A DNA stretch of 11,205 nucleotides from Microbacteriaceae bacterium (GTDB lineage Bacteria; Actinomycetota; Actinomycetes; Actinomycetales; Microbacteriaceae): assembly GCA_024642605.1 (NCBI GenBank), contig JAHEAT010000040.1, forward strand, positions 1 through 11,205. The letters run 5' to 3'. Below the pieces are notes generated by a model. It worked only from the letters and a program-made list of their open reading frames with translations, was not told the DNA's origin and searched no databases. How positions within the stretch are numbered: position 1 is the stretch's first letter; each line of letters opens with the position of its first letter. The translations under genes and the position numbers were made by a program. Below are positions 1-7,100 of this stretch, one piece after another.

Positions 1-671
1 ACTCTTGCCTGCGCCTTGGTGGTTGCGGATCGAATGCGGCGAGCCGAGAAGCCAATACTTGCTACGGCAACCGAAATCATCAGCAGGGTGAGCCCGAGTA
101 GCAGCGGGTCGATGATTGCCATGGCGATTACCGAACCTACGAAAATGATTGCTCCTCCGGCGGCGTCAACCAATCCTTGAGTTAGAGCGGCGCGCAGCAA
201 CGTGGTGTCTGAGCCAACGCGCGAAACCAGGTCGCCGGTGCGGCGAAGGTCGTATTCGACAATAGGTAGCCGCAGGAGTTTGTGGGCTAGCTTTTGGCGG
301 GCCGAAAGAACCACGCCTTCACCAGATTTAGCCAATACGTAATACATGAGACCGCTCGCGATGGCCGACGCCAAGGTGATGGCTATCAGAGCAATGATGA
401 TTCCACTCAGATCTTGCTTGGCGCGCACGGCCGTTATCACGTTGCCAACCACCATTGGCTGGGCGAGGCTTGCACCCGCGCCAATGAGGCTCAAAATCAC
501 TGCCACGACGAGTGCGCCCTTGTGCTCAAGAAGATACGGAGTCAGCTGACTGAACTTGGCCTTTGGTCCGGAATCTGGTTTGCCACCGAAACCGCGACGG
601 CCTCGACCCGCGCCTGGCTCTGATGATTCTGGTTTAGAAGCGCTCTTGGTGTTTGGGCGTTGCATGCTCAT
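1..671 (-). CDS. ABC exporter with fused transmembrane domain, N-terminal part (3' end outside window)
   Basis: An open frame on the minus strand starts at 671 and runs off the left edge, giving about 223 residues. It has a hydrophilic, basic, Gly/Arg-rich N-terminus (about 40 residues). Then come hydrophobic helices (around 50-70, 88-110 and 165-210) and the segment LRLPIVEYDLRRTGDLVSR, followed by GSDTTLLR. These are the hallmark coupling-helix region of the type I ABC exporter membrane domain (LmrA/BmrA/MsbA-like). A C-terminal nucleotide-binding domain would be expected outside the window. Two in-frame ATGs lie at 671 and 665. I chose 671 because GAAAGG sits about 10 bases upstream. The gene follows the methyltransferase stop by 33 bases on the same strand, so the two are probably co-transcribed. 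The substrate cannot be deduced; multidrug or lipid export is typical of the family. Confidence 0.88.
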   Translation of the reverse strand, partial: MSMQRPNTKSASKPESSEPGAGRGRRGFGGKPDSGPKAKFSQLTPYLLEHKGALVVAVILSLIGAGASLAQPMVVGNVITAVRAKQDLSGIIIALIAITLASAIASGLMYYVLAKSGEGVVLSARQKLAHKLLRLPIVEYDLRRTGDLVSRVGSDTTLLRAALTQGLVDAAGGAIIFVGSVIAMAIIDPLLLGLTLLMISVAVASIGFSARRIRSATTKAQAR

Positions 672-704
672 TCGTATCTTGCCTTTCGGGCGGTTAGTTC
701 TAGG

Positions 705-1565
705 CTACTGCGGTCTCATTTCTAGAAACGATTCGCCAAGAATGTATTCGTTTAGTAGAAAGTTGATTTCTGGAAGCGCAAGCGCTTCGGTGTAAGCGGT
801 GTTTCGGTAGAACCGCGAGAAGTCGACGTTTTGCAAGGCTTCCAAAGCTCGCGGATGAATCAACCTGAGGTACATGCGAGTGGTGTTGGCCTTGCGGGCA
901 AACTCGGTGTGCACGGTTCCGCAGCCAAAACCAAACACCGTCAACGCTACGTCGGCCTGTTCTGCGGTGACCTTTTGAACCAGCCCTTGGTCTAGCACCT
1001 TGTAAATCGGTCGCAGTTGATCGCGCTGCTGCCAAACCTGAAAGCAGGTTGCCAGAATCCTGCGCTGACTCAGATCAGCGCCCTCGCCATCGACGTAGTC
1101 GATTTTGATGTCTTTGTCGCTCACGAGGTGAAACCGTCGGTCGAGCCGATTGATCACCGACCATTTGCGCCACGAACGCGGCACGATAAAAGCTATGTAT
1201 TCGCTGTGATCGGCGGCGCGGTTAAAAAACGGGATGCTCAGAGAATTATTTCGGCCAAACGGCGGGTTTGAAATGGTCACAGCATTGTGCTGAGGCAACT
1301 CAATTTCGAGGTAGTCGCCCAATGCCACCCGCGCGTGCTTTGGTTCGATGTCGACGCTAAAAACTCGTGCAGCGCCAGCCAACTCCGCAGCTTCAACGAA
1401 AGACCCGGTACCCCCGGCTGGCTCAACCACGGTGCGTTTCGAGAAATCGGGCACCAGGGAAGCCACCTCGGCGACCAGCTCGCTCGCTAGCGAACGAGGT
1501 GTGTAGTACTGCTCTTTTCCGGTCACGCGCGTATTGCCTTTGCGGCGGTGGGTGAGCGAAGTCAT
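705..1565 (-). CDS. Solitary N6-adenine-type SAM-dependent DNA methyltransferase
   Basis: A 286-residue protein with the ordered motifs of gamma-type N6-adenine methyltransferases. These are a YYTP motif (20-23, motif X), VEPAGGTGSF (47-56, SAM-binding motif I), VDIEP (71-75, motif II), GDYLE (83-87), and the catalytic SNPPFG (99-104, the NPPF form of motif IV). FIVPRSW (126-132) follows. The product should transfer a methyl group from SAM to adenine, most likely in DNA. No large target-recognition domain fits in this length, and no restriction endonuclease gene is visible on either side, so it looks like an orphan methyltransferase. An rRNA substrate cannot be excluded. The ATG at 1565 has no Shine-Dalgarno but sits 6 bases after a TANNNT box, which suits a leaderless message. 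A GTG at 1526, preceded by AAAGG, is the alternative start and would still keep every motif. Confidence 0.87.
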   Translation of the reverse strand: MTSLTHRRKGNTRVTGKEQYYTPRSLASELVAEVASLVPDFSKRTVVEPAGGTGSFVEAAELAGAARVFSVDIEPKHARVALGDYLEIELPQHNAVTISNPPFGRNNSLSIPFFNRAADHSEYIAFIVPRSWRKWSVINRLDRRFHLVSDKDIKIDYVDGEGADLSQRRILATCFQVWQQRDQLRPIYKVLDQGLVQKVTAEQADVALTVFGFGCGTVHTEFARKANTTRMYLRLIHPRALEALQNVDFSRFYRNTAYTEALALPEINFLLNEYILGESFLEMRPQ

Positions 1566-1571
1566 TAGTTC

Positions 1572-1580
1572 AGAATATCA
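1572..1580 (-). promoter_or_regulatory. Candidate extended -10 promoter giving a leaderless methyltransferase mRNA
   Basis: Read on the minus strand, TGA-TATTCT is a TGn extended -10 followed by a TANNNT hexamer. It ends six bases before the ATG at 1565, so the expected transcription start falls on or next to the start codon. No good -35 is seen, as is common for extended -10 promoters. Leaderless genes are frequent in actinobacteria. Confidence 0.45.
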
Positions 1581-1683
1581 GTGGTTTCTTGGCATGAAAT
1601 CGTGGCCTCGGTCGGTTAGTCTAAAACGCTGCCCATATTGGGCTCGCAAGGCTAGTTTTCTAGAAACCAACAAGGATGTTCCA

Positions 1684-2646
1684 GTGCCAACCTCTGACGC
1701 TCGCACCAGCCAAGCTGCCACCCCAGAATTGATGATCGTGGCCAAGGGTTTGACCAAGAAATACGGTGACTTTGTTGCCGTCGACGGCATCGACTTCGAG
1801 GTTAAGCGGGGCGAATCTTTTGGCCTACTAGGCCCGAACGGTGCAGGCAAGTCAACGACCATGAAAATGATCGCGTCAACCAGCCAGCGCACCGGCGGCG
1901 AACTTCGAATTCTAGATAAAGACCCCAACCAGCACGGCCCTGAGATTCGCGCCCACCTCGGTGTTGTTCCGCAGCAAGATAACCTCGACCGAGAAATGAA
2001 GGTTTGGGAAAACCTCAAGGCTTACGGTCGGTTCTTTGGCCTAAAAGGCGCGTGGCTCGACAATAAGGTGACCGAACTTCTCGAGTTTGCCCAACTCGAA
2101 GAGAAGCGCAACTCAAAAACCGACGACCTTTCTGGCGGCATGAAGCGCCGCCTCACGATTGCCCGCGGTTTGGTGAACGAACCAGAAATTCTCATGCTCG
2201 ACGAACCCACCACTGGTCTAGATCCGCAAGCTCGCCACATTCTCTGGGACCGCCTATTTCGCCTAAAAGAAAAAGGCGTCACTCTGGTTATCACCACTCA
2301 CTACATGGATGAAGCGGAGCAACTTTGCGACCGCCTCGTGGTGATGGACAAGGGCAAGATCATGGCAGAGGGCAGCCCCGCCGCTCTAATCAAGGAGTAC
2401 TCGAGCAAAGAGGTGCTCGAGGTGCGCTTCGGCAGTGAAAACAATAAAGAAATCGCCAAACAGATCGAAGGGGTGGGCGAACGCCTCGAGATTCTGCCTG
2501 ACCGCATCCTGGTTTATACCGAAAACGGCGAAGGCGCACTCGAAAGCATTCTGGCCAAGGGGTTGCATCCTGTAACCACGCTGGTTCGCCGTTCGAGCCT
2601 CGAAGATGTTTTCTTGCGCCTAACCGGTAGAACGCTGGTCGACTAA
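1684..2646 (+). CDS. ABC-2 type exporter, ATP-binding subunit (NodI/DrrA-like)
   Basis: The ATPase of the exporter formed with the next two genes, 320 residues from a GTG start. It carries Walker A GPNGAGKST (50-58), a Q-loop in VVPQQDNLD (94-102), the signature LSGGMKR (149-155), Walker B ILMLDEPTTGLD (169-180) and the switch histidine in TTHYMDEAE (204-212). The PQQDNLD..M.VWENL stretch is typical of the NodI/DrrA branch, which powers export of lipids, glycoconjugates or drugs. An ATG at 1534 is also in frame, but that start would overlap the divergent methyltransferase and add 50 residues unlike this family. The GTG at 1684 has AAGGA seven bases upstream and gives the normal family length. 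The stop abuts the next ATG (TAAATG). No convincing promoter was found in the 118-base divergent intergenic region. Confidence 0.93.
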   Translation: MPTSDARTSQAATPELMIVAKGLTKKYGDFVAVDGIDFEVKRGESFGLLGPNGAGKSTTMKMIASTSQRTGGELRILDKDPNQHGPEIRAHLGVVPQQDNLDREMKVWENLKAYGRFFGLKGAWLDNKVTELLEFAQLEEKRNSKTDDLSGGMKRRLTIARGLVNEPEILMLDEPTTGLDPQARHILWDRLFRLKEKGVTLVITTHYMDEAEQLCDRLVVMDKGKIMAEGSPAALIKEYSSKEVLEVRFGSENNKEIAKQIEGVGERLEILPDRILVYTENGEGALESILAKGLHPVTTLVRRSSLEDVFLRLTGRTLVD

Positions 2647-3489
2647 ATGGGTAGCGTTCAAACCACCTGGCAGGGGTCTAGGGTTTTGGTAAACCCAGCC
2701 AAACCGATGCGCTGGGGTGCCTTCTACGTGGCCGAGTTCCGCATTCGCGGAATGCTCAAATGGTGGGATGCCATCATCGCCTTCGGCCTCGGCAACCCCG
2801 TGCTCTACTTACTTTCGATTGGTATCGGCATAGGTGCGCTGGTCGACAAAGGCACGGGCGGCACCGGTCTCGACGGCATTCCTTACCTAACCTTTCTAGC
2901 GCCAGCTCTACTGGCAACCGCCGCCATTCAAGGCGCGATGGACGAAGTAACTTTTCCGACCATCGAAGGCTTTGAGTGGAACAAGACCTTCTTCTCAATC
3001 AACGCAACTGCCATCACGAGTCGCCAAATCGTTGACGGAATCATGTGGGCGGCGATGGCTCGATGCGTGATTCAGGTTTCTCTCTACGAATTCATACTCG
3101 TGCTCTTCGGTGCGCTTCCGCTGGCGAGCATCCCGGTTCTTACCGTTGTAAGTTCGCTAGCAGGGTTCGGCTTCGCCGCCGTGATGCTATCGGTGACCGT
3201 GCTGATCAAAGATGATGACGGATTTTTTGCCATTTTCGGCCGATTCATTTTGACCCCGATGTTTATGTTTTCTGGAACCTACTTTCCGTTGACCACTCTG
3301 CCGATTTACCTGCAGTGGATTGGTTGGGTATCGCCGGTTTGGCACGCCACCGACCTGGGTCGCGCACTGAGTTACGGCGCAGAAGTTCCACTTTGGCTAA
3401 TGCTTGTGCACGTTGCCGTGCCACTTGCATTAGGCGCTTTGGGTTTGCTCACCGCATACCCGCAGTTTAAAAAGAGGTTGAGCGCATGA
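2647..3489 (+). CDS. ABC-2 type exporter permease, first copy
   Basis: A 280-residue integral membrane protein of the ABC-2 (DrrB/NodJ) type. A cytoplasmic N-terminal tail of about 40 residues precedes some six hydrophobic segments (about 42-65, 80-98, 130-157, 162-187, 195-222 and 248-270). The family-typical stretch FMFSGTYFPLTTLP (206-219) is followed by VSPVWHATDLGRAL (228-241), matching the C-terminal ABC-2 signature. It should form the translocation pore with the following permease and be driven by the preceding ATPase. Its ATG directly follows the ATPase stop, and its own stop overlaps the next start by 4 bases (ATGA), so all three subunits are probably translationally coupled. Substrate unknown. 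Confidence 0.92.
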   Translation: MGSVQTTWQGSRVLVNPAKPMRWGAFYVAEFRIRGMLKWWDAIIAFGLGNPVLYLLSIGIGIGALVDKGTGGTGLDGIPYLTFLAPALLATAAIQGAMDEVTFPTIEGFEWNKTFFSINATAITSRQIVDGIMWAAMARCVIQVSLYEFILVLFGALPLASIPVLTVVSSLAGFGFAAVMLSVTVLIKDDDGFFAIFGRFILTPMFMFSGTYFPLTTLPIYLQWIGWVSPVWHATDLGRALSYGAEVPLWLMLVHVAVPLALGALGLLTAYPQFKKRLSA

Positions 3490-4331
3490 GTTTGATTAAC
3501 GCAACCGTAGACTCGGCCATCGCCATTGCCGAGCGGCGACGAGGCAAACTCGGTTCGGCGCTTTACTCGGGGCGCGGCAGCGCGGTTATTATGCGAAACG
3601 TCTACGCCCTGAAGTCGAGCACCTGGCTGGTGGTGCTCAGCGGTTTTGTCGAGCCGGTGTTCTATTTGCTCGCGTTCGGAGTTGGTTTGGGTCGAATCAT
3701 CGGAGACGTCACCGATGGCAGCGGAAACCCGGTGAGCTACGCCGTTTACATCGCGCCCGCTCTGCTCGCAACCAGTGCGATGAACGGCGCAATCTACGAC
3801 AGCACTTGGAATGTGTTCTTCAAAATGCATTTCGGCAAAATCTACCAAGCCATGCTCTCGACTTCGCTTGGCCCGCTGGATGTCGCACTCGGCGAGATTG
3901 GCTGGGCGTTGATTCGTGGGTTCGTATATGCCTGCGGATTCATGATCGTTGTTGGGTCGATGGGTTTGATTCCATCGGCATGGGGATTGCTTGCCATTCC
4001 GGCTGCGGTTCTCATCGCTTTCGGTTTCGCCTCGGTGGGAATGGGTGTTACTTCTTATTTGAAGAATTTTCACCAGATGGATTACGTCAACTTCTTTATG
4101 TTGCCGATGTTCTTGTTCTCGGGCACTTTCTACCCACTGAGCGTGTACCCCGACTGGATTCGCGCCATCATCGAGGCTTTACCGCTCTACCAAGCCATCG
4201 CTTTAGTGCGCGGATGCACGCTCGGAAACGTAGATCTGAGCTTGCTGTGGCACGCACTCTACTTCGTTGTGATGATCGTGCTCGGCCTGCTTTTTACAAC
4301 CAAGCGCCTGCGCGCTCTGTTCTTGAAGTAG
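3486..4331 (+). CDS. ABC-2 type exporter permease, second copy (NodJ-like)
   Basis: A 281-residue membrane protein homologous in layout to the preceding permease. About 30 polar residues come first, then six hydrophobic segments. The stretch FLFSGTFYPLSVYPDW (209-224) is followed by ALPLYQAIALVRGCTLG (231-247), a clear NodJ-like ABC-2 signature. The ATG at 3486 overlaps the previous stop (ATGA), with AAGAGGTTGAG as a plausible ribosome site inside the upstream gene. Two different permeases with one ATPase suggest a heterodimeric pore (one ATPase dimer plus one of each permease). This is the last gene of the operon; the terminator begins 10 bases after its stop. Confidence 0.93.
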   Translation: MSLINATVDSAIAIAERRRGKLGSALYSGRGSAVIMRNVYALKSSTWLVVLSGFVEPVFYLLAFGVGLGRIIGDVTDGSGNPVSYAVYIAPALLATSAMNGAIYDSTWNVFFKMHFGKIYQAMLSTSLGPLDVALGEIGWALIRGFVYACGFMIVVGSMGLIPSAWGLLAIPAAVLIAFGFASVGMGVTSYLKNFHQMDYVNFFMLPMFLFSGTFYPLSVYPDWIRAIIEALPLYQAIALVRGCTLGNVDLSLLWHALYFVVMIVLGLLFTTKRLRALFLK

Positions 4332-4341
4332 TTGTTCTAGC

Positions 4342-4383
4342 AAAAGTAAAACCCCGAACCTTTTGGCTCGGGGTTTTACTTTT
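4342..4383. terminator. Strong bidirectional intrinsic terminator between convergent operons
   Basis: Two 19-base arms (4342-4360 and 4365-4383) surround a TTTT loop and pair with a single mismatch. The core is ACCCCGA/TCGGGGT. The arms are flanked by A-rich sequence on the left and T-rich sequence on the right, so an RNA read from either strand ends in a GC stem followed by a U-tract. It lies between the plus-strand exporter operon (stop at 4331) and the minus-strand membrane protein (stop at 4394), and can serve both. Confidence 0.93.
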
Positions 4384-4393
4384 GACTCAAGAA

Positions 4394-4756
4394 CTAGTTG
4401 ACAATTGGGCCAAACACCGCGAGAACGATGTTCAGAGTGGTGAGCCCAGCGATTGCAGGAACAACCCACTTTGGTGTGACATCCTTTTTGTTGAAGCTGT
4501 AAGCGATGAAGAAGATCGCGGTAATCACTACCGACTTTGCGCCGAGTACCACGCCGTTGATCGACTCTTCACCGATGGCTGGAATAAGGCCGGCCATGCC
4601 AAAACCGGTAATCAGTTGCAACCAAGCACCGTGGATGATTCCGGCGTTGACCTTCATGCCTTTGCCCCAGTCTTTGAGCTGGTAGAAGAAGCCGCTGAGA
4701 AGCGCACCAACACCAACTAGGTGAAGCACGAGTAATACGTCGTTGAAGATTTTCAT
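4394..4756 (-). CDS. Small four-helix integral membrane protein, function unknown
   Basis: A 120-residue hydrophobic protein with four predicted transmembrane helices (about 5-25, 38-60, 66-88 and 95-117) joined by short loops. The loop after helix 1 is basic (QLKDWGKGMK). There is no signal peptide cleavage site and no catalytic motif that I recognise. The ATG at 4756 has GGAAAG about 8 bases upstream. The start lies 48 bases after the ribH stop on the same strand with no hairpin/T-run between, so it is probably the distal gene of the riboflavin operon and shares the bidirectional terminator. Similar short membrane proteins occur in actinobacteria. A link to flavin metabolism rests only on position. 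Confidence 0.8.
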   Translation of the reverse strand: MKIFNDVLLVLHLVGVGALLSGFFYQLKDWGKGMKVNAGIIHGAWLQLITGFGMAGLIPAIGEESINGVVLGAKSVVITAIFFIAYSFNKKDVTPKWVVPAIAGLTTLNIVLAVFGPIVN

Positions 4757-4804
4757 CGCAGAACTTTCCGTTAATTTTTGGGCACGTTATCTAAACCCGC
4801 CTCG

Positions 4805-5266
4805 TTACGGTTTTAGTTTAGCCATCACCACAGCGGCCTCTACGGCCTCTGCACCTTTATCCTCTTTTGACCCAGGCAGACCGCAACGGTCAAGCGCTTG
4901 CTGTTCGTCATCCACGGTTAAAACACCAAAACCGATCGGCACCCCGTAATCGAGCTGCACCCTCGTGAGACCATCGGTTACCGCTTGGCAGACGTAGTCA
5001 AAGTGCGGGGTACCTCCGCGAATCACCACGCCCAGTGCAACAACCACTTCGGCACCATCCTCGATCGCATACTGGGCCGCCAGAGGAAGTTCGAATGCGC
5101 CGGGAACCCGAACCACCGAGTAGACGTCGTTACCGGCAGCTTTGAGAGCGCGTTCGGCTCCGGCCAGGAGGCCATCGGTGATTTGCGTGTGCCAAGACGT
5201 GACAATCACAGTGACTGCAAGGCCGCTGGCATCGATTTTCAGTTTTGGTGCTCCTGCGCCGCTCAT
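4805..5266 (-). CDS. ribH: 6,7-dimethyl-8-ribityllumazine synthase
   Basis: Catalyses the penultimate step of riboflavin synthesis, condensing 5-amino-6-ribitylamino-uracil with 3,4-dihydroxy-2-butanone 4-phosphate to give lumazine. At 153 residues it has normal family length. Family landmarks are the SWH substrate contact (24-26), VPGAFELP (54-61), and GVVIRGGTPHFDYVC (79-93), which contains the catalytic-loop histidine at 88. IGFGVLTVDD (111-120) and DRCGLPGSKEDKGAEA (126-141) follow, the latter in the usual phosphate-binding and C-terminal region. The protein is cytosolic and usually forms a pentamer or icosahedral shell. Its ATG shares one base with the ribBA stop (TAATG), which indicates translational coupling. 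Confidence 0.97.
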   Translation of the reverse strand: MSGAGAPKLKIDASGLAVTVIVTSWHTQITDGLLAGAERALKAAGNDVYSVVRVPGAFELPLAAQYAIEDGAEVVVALGVVIRGGTPHFDYVCQAVTDGLTRVQLDYGVPIGFGVLTVDDEQQALDRCGLPGSKEDKGAEAVEAAVVMAKLKP

Positions 5267-6504
5267 TAATTTTTCTCGCTTTCAGGAATTAGGTGACCCA
5301 TTTTTTCGCGCTTGGTTTCTAGGTAACCGGCGTTCTCTGCGGCTTGACCAACGATTACAGGCACATAAGAATTCACGGGGATGCCTGCCTCGATGAGGAA
5401 CCCGCTTTTTGCAGGGTTGTTGGTCATGAGGCGAACCGACTTCACGCCGAGATCACGCAAAATGGCCACAGCTGCGCCGTATTCTCGAGCTTCGCTAGGA
5501 AGGCCGAGAGCGAGGTTAGCTTCGACGGTGTCGAGCCCCTGCTCCTGCAGCGCATAAGCCTTGAGCTTGTTGAGTAGGCCGATTCCGCGACCTTCCTGCC
5601 CACGCAAATACACAACCACGCCTCCGCGGGGGTCTTTGGCAATGGCATCCAGGGCAAAATCTAGCTGAGGGCCACACTCACACTTGAGCGAACCGAAGGC
5701 CTCGCCGGTGATGCACTCGCTGTGCATGCGCACCAAGACGTCGTCACCGGTTGGGTTGCCCGAAATGATGGCAACGTGGTCGGCAGTAGTTTTGATGTCG
5801 TAGTAGCCGCGCAAACGAAACGCTCCGTGCTTGGTTGGCACGTTGGCTTCTGCTTCAAAGCGGATGCGGTTGTTCGGGTTGTTCTCGTGGGTGATGCCAT
5901 TTTCAACCAGGTAGTTGGTTACCTGCTCAACGGTAATCACCGGCAGGTCTTCGCTTTTACCAAGTTCGATTAGCTCTGGCAGACGCATCATGGAGCCGTC
6001 AGAAGACACCATCTCGCCAATTACGCCAACCGGGGTGAGCCCGGCAAGCTTCAGCAGGTCGACTGTAGCTTCGGTGTGGCCGCGTCGCCCATGTAGGCCG
6101 TGCGGGTGAGCGCGAAGTGGAATCATGTGACCCGGGCGCAGCAGCGATTCGGGGGTAGCCTCGCCAGATGCGAGCACGCGAGCGGTGTTTGCTCGGTCGG
6201 CCGCGCTAACGCCTGTGCTGTAGCGGTTTGCCGCGTCAACGCTAACCGTGTAGTTGGTGTTGTGTGGATCCTGGTTGTTCACGGTCATCAGCGGCAACTC
6301 AAGCTCATTGGCTCGCGATTCTTCCATTGGCACACACAAAAAGCCCGTGGTGTTGCGCACAATCCAGGCCATCCACTCTTCGGTGGCAAACTGTGCGGCT
6401 ATTACGGCGTCGCCCTCGTTTTCGCGGTTCTCGTCATCGGCAACCAAAATCGGTTTGCCGGCACGCAGGGCATCGAGTGCCTGGTCGATGGTTGAAAGTG
6501 CCAT
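5266..6504 (-). CDS. ribBA: Bifunctional 3,4-dihydroxy-2-butanone-4-phosphate synthase / GTP cyclohydrolase II
   Basis: A 412-residue fusion supplying both precursors of riboflavin. The N-terminal RibB domain (about 1-205) converts ribulose 5-phosphate. It shows the acidic loop DDENRENEGD (23-32), STGVSAADR (96-104), RPGH (123-126) and GHTEATVDL (142-150). The C-terminal RibA domain (about 212-412) opens GTP. It shows HSECITGEAFGSLKCECG (261-278) with zinc ligands Cys264, Cys275 and Cys277, the RGQEGRGIGL loop (301-310) and RLMTNNPAK (358-366). Both active sites look intact. Residues 132-141 (HPHGLHGRRG region) replace the more usual glycine-rich GGVL loop but keep the length and reading frame. 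The start shares one base with the ribE stop (TAATG). Confidence 0.97.
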   Translation of the reverse strand: MALSTIDQALDALRAGKPILVADDENRENEGDAVIAAQFATEEWMAWIVRNTTGFLCVPMEESRANELELPLMTVNNQDPHNTNYTVSVDAANRYSTGVSAADRANTARVLASGEATPESLLRPGHMIPLRAHPHGLHGRRGHTEATVDLLKLAGLTPVGVIGEMVSSDGSMMRLPELIELGKSEDLPVITVEQVTNYLVENGITHENNPNNRIRFEAEANVPTKHGAFRLRGYYDIKTTADHVAIISGNPTGDDVLVRMHSECITGEAFGSLKCECGPQLDFALDAIAKDPRGGVVVYLRGQEGRGIGLLNKLKAYALQEQGLDTVEANLALGLPSEAREYGAAVAILRDLGVKSVRLMTNNPAKSGFLIEAGIPVNSYVPVIVGQAAENAGYLETKREKMGHLIPESEKN

Positions 6505-7100
6505 TAGTTGTTCCTCGCTTCGAGCAAGCGCTCGATGTGTTTGGCCATTACGTCAACTTCGATGTTGACTTTGTCGTCGGGTTGTTTGGTTCCAAGAGTG
6601 GTGAGCCTCAGAGTCTCGGGAATCAGGCTGAACCCCAGCACGTTGCCATCAACTTCGTTCACTGTCAATGAAATGCCATCGATGGTGATCGAACCTTTGA
6701 GCACCACGTATTTGCTCAGTTCGGCAGGGATGCTCACGCGCACCCACTCCCAGTTTTCGCTCGGCTCGCGGCTCACCACTGTGCCCACACCATCCACGTG
6801 GCCAAGCACCATGTGCCCGCCGAAACGAGTTGCGGCGTTCATCGCGCGTTCTAGATTGACCGGGTCGCCAACTTTTAGGTGGCCTAGGTTGGTCAGTCGC
6901 AGGGTTTCGTTCATAACGTCTGCGGTGAACGTTCCGCTTTCTATTTCGACGGCGGTAAGGCAGGCACCGCAAACGGCGATTGAGTCGCCGCGAGAGACAT
7001 CCGAGGTTACAAGCGCCCCTTCAAAGGTGATGCGCTTGGCGTCTGGCTGCTCTTCGATGGCCACGACCCGACCAAGCTCTTCGATGATTCCGGTGAACAT
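6504..7100 (-). CDS. ribE: Riboflavin synthase, alpha subunit
   Basis: Dismutates two lumazine molecules to riboflavin and the RibH substrate. The 198-residue protein has the standard two tandem lumazine-binding barrels. Repeat 1 opens with MFTGIIEELG and contains FTADVMNETLRLTNLG and FGGHMVLGHVDG. Repeat 2 contains ITIDGISLTVNEV, FSLIPETLRLTTLG and VNIEVDVMAKHIERL. In repeat 1 the usual NGVCLTV stretch reads CGACLTA but keeps the cysteine. The protein is cytosolic and trimeric in the family. It is sometimes named ribC in Gram-positive genera. The ATG shares a base with the ribD stop (TAATG). Confidence 0.96.
   Translation of the reverse strand: MFTGIIEELGRVVAIEEQPDAKRITFEGALVTSDVSRGDSIAVCGACLTAVEIESGTFTADVMNETLRLTNLGHLKVGDPVNLERAMNAATRFGGHMVLGHVDGVGTVVSREPSENWEWVRVSIPAELSKYVVLKGSITIDGISLTVNEVDGNVLGFSLIPETLRLTTLGTKQPDDKVNIEVDVMAKHIERLLEARNN

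Noticed and set aside
719..1666. The 10-base palindrome TTTCTAGAAA occurs at both ends of the methyltransferase gene (719-728 and 1657-1666), suggesting insertion boundaries or regulator sites.
   Set aside because: Repeated 10-mers are expected by chance many times in 11 kb, and there is no further similarity around the two copies.
1534..1683. A 50-residue N-terminal extension of the exporter ATPase from an ATG at 1534.
   Set aside because: It would overlap the divergent methyltransferase start, has no ribosome site, and the GTG at 1684 has a good one and the right length.
3372..4073. A 233-codon minus-strand open frame opposite the two permeases.
   Set aside because: Opposite strand of two well-supported coupled genes; low-hydrophobicity, His/Asn/Arg-rich translation with no recognisable motif.
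3806..4720. A 304-codon open frame on the plus strand spanning the second permease, the terminator and the antisense of the small membrane protein.
   Set aside because: It is out of frame with the clear permease, runs through a strong terminator, and its composition (many Arg, His, Cys) is that of a shadow frame.
6070..6110. Possible compensating frameshifts in ribBA, because residues 132-141 differ from the usual GGVL loop.
   Set aside because: Alternative frames do not restore the usual loop, the length is conserved and GHTEA follows in frame, so it looks like natural variation.
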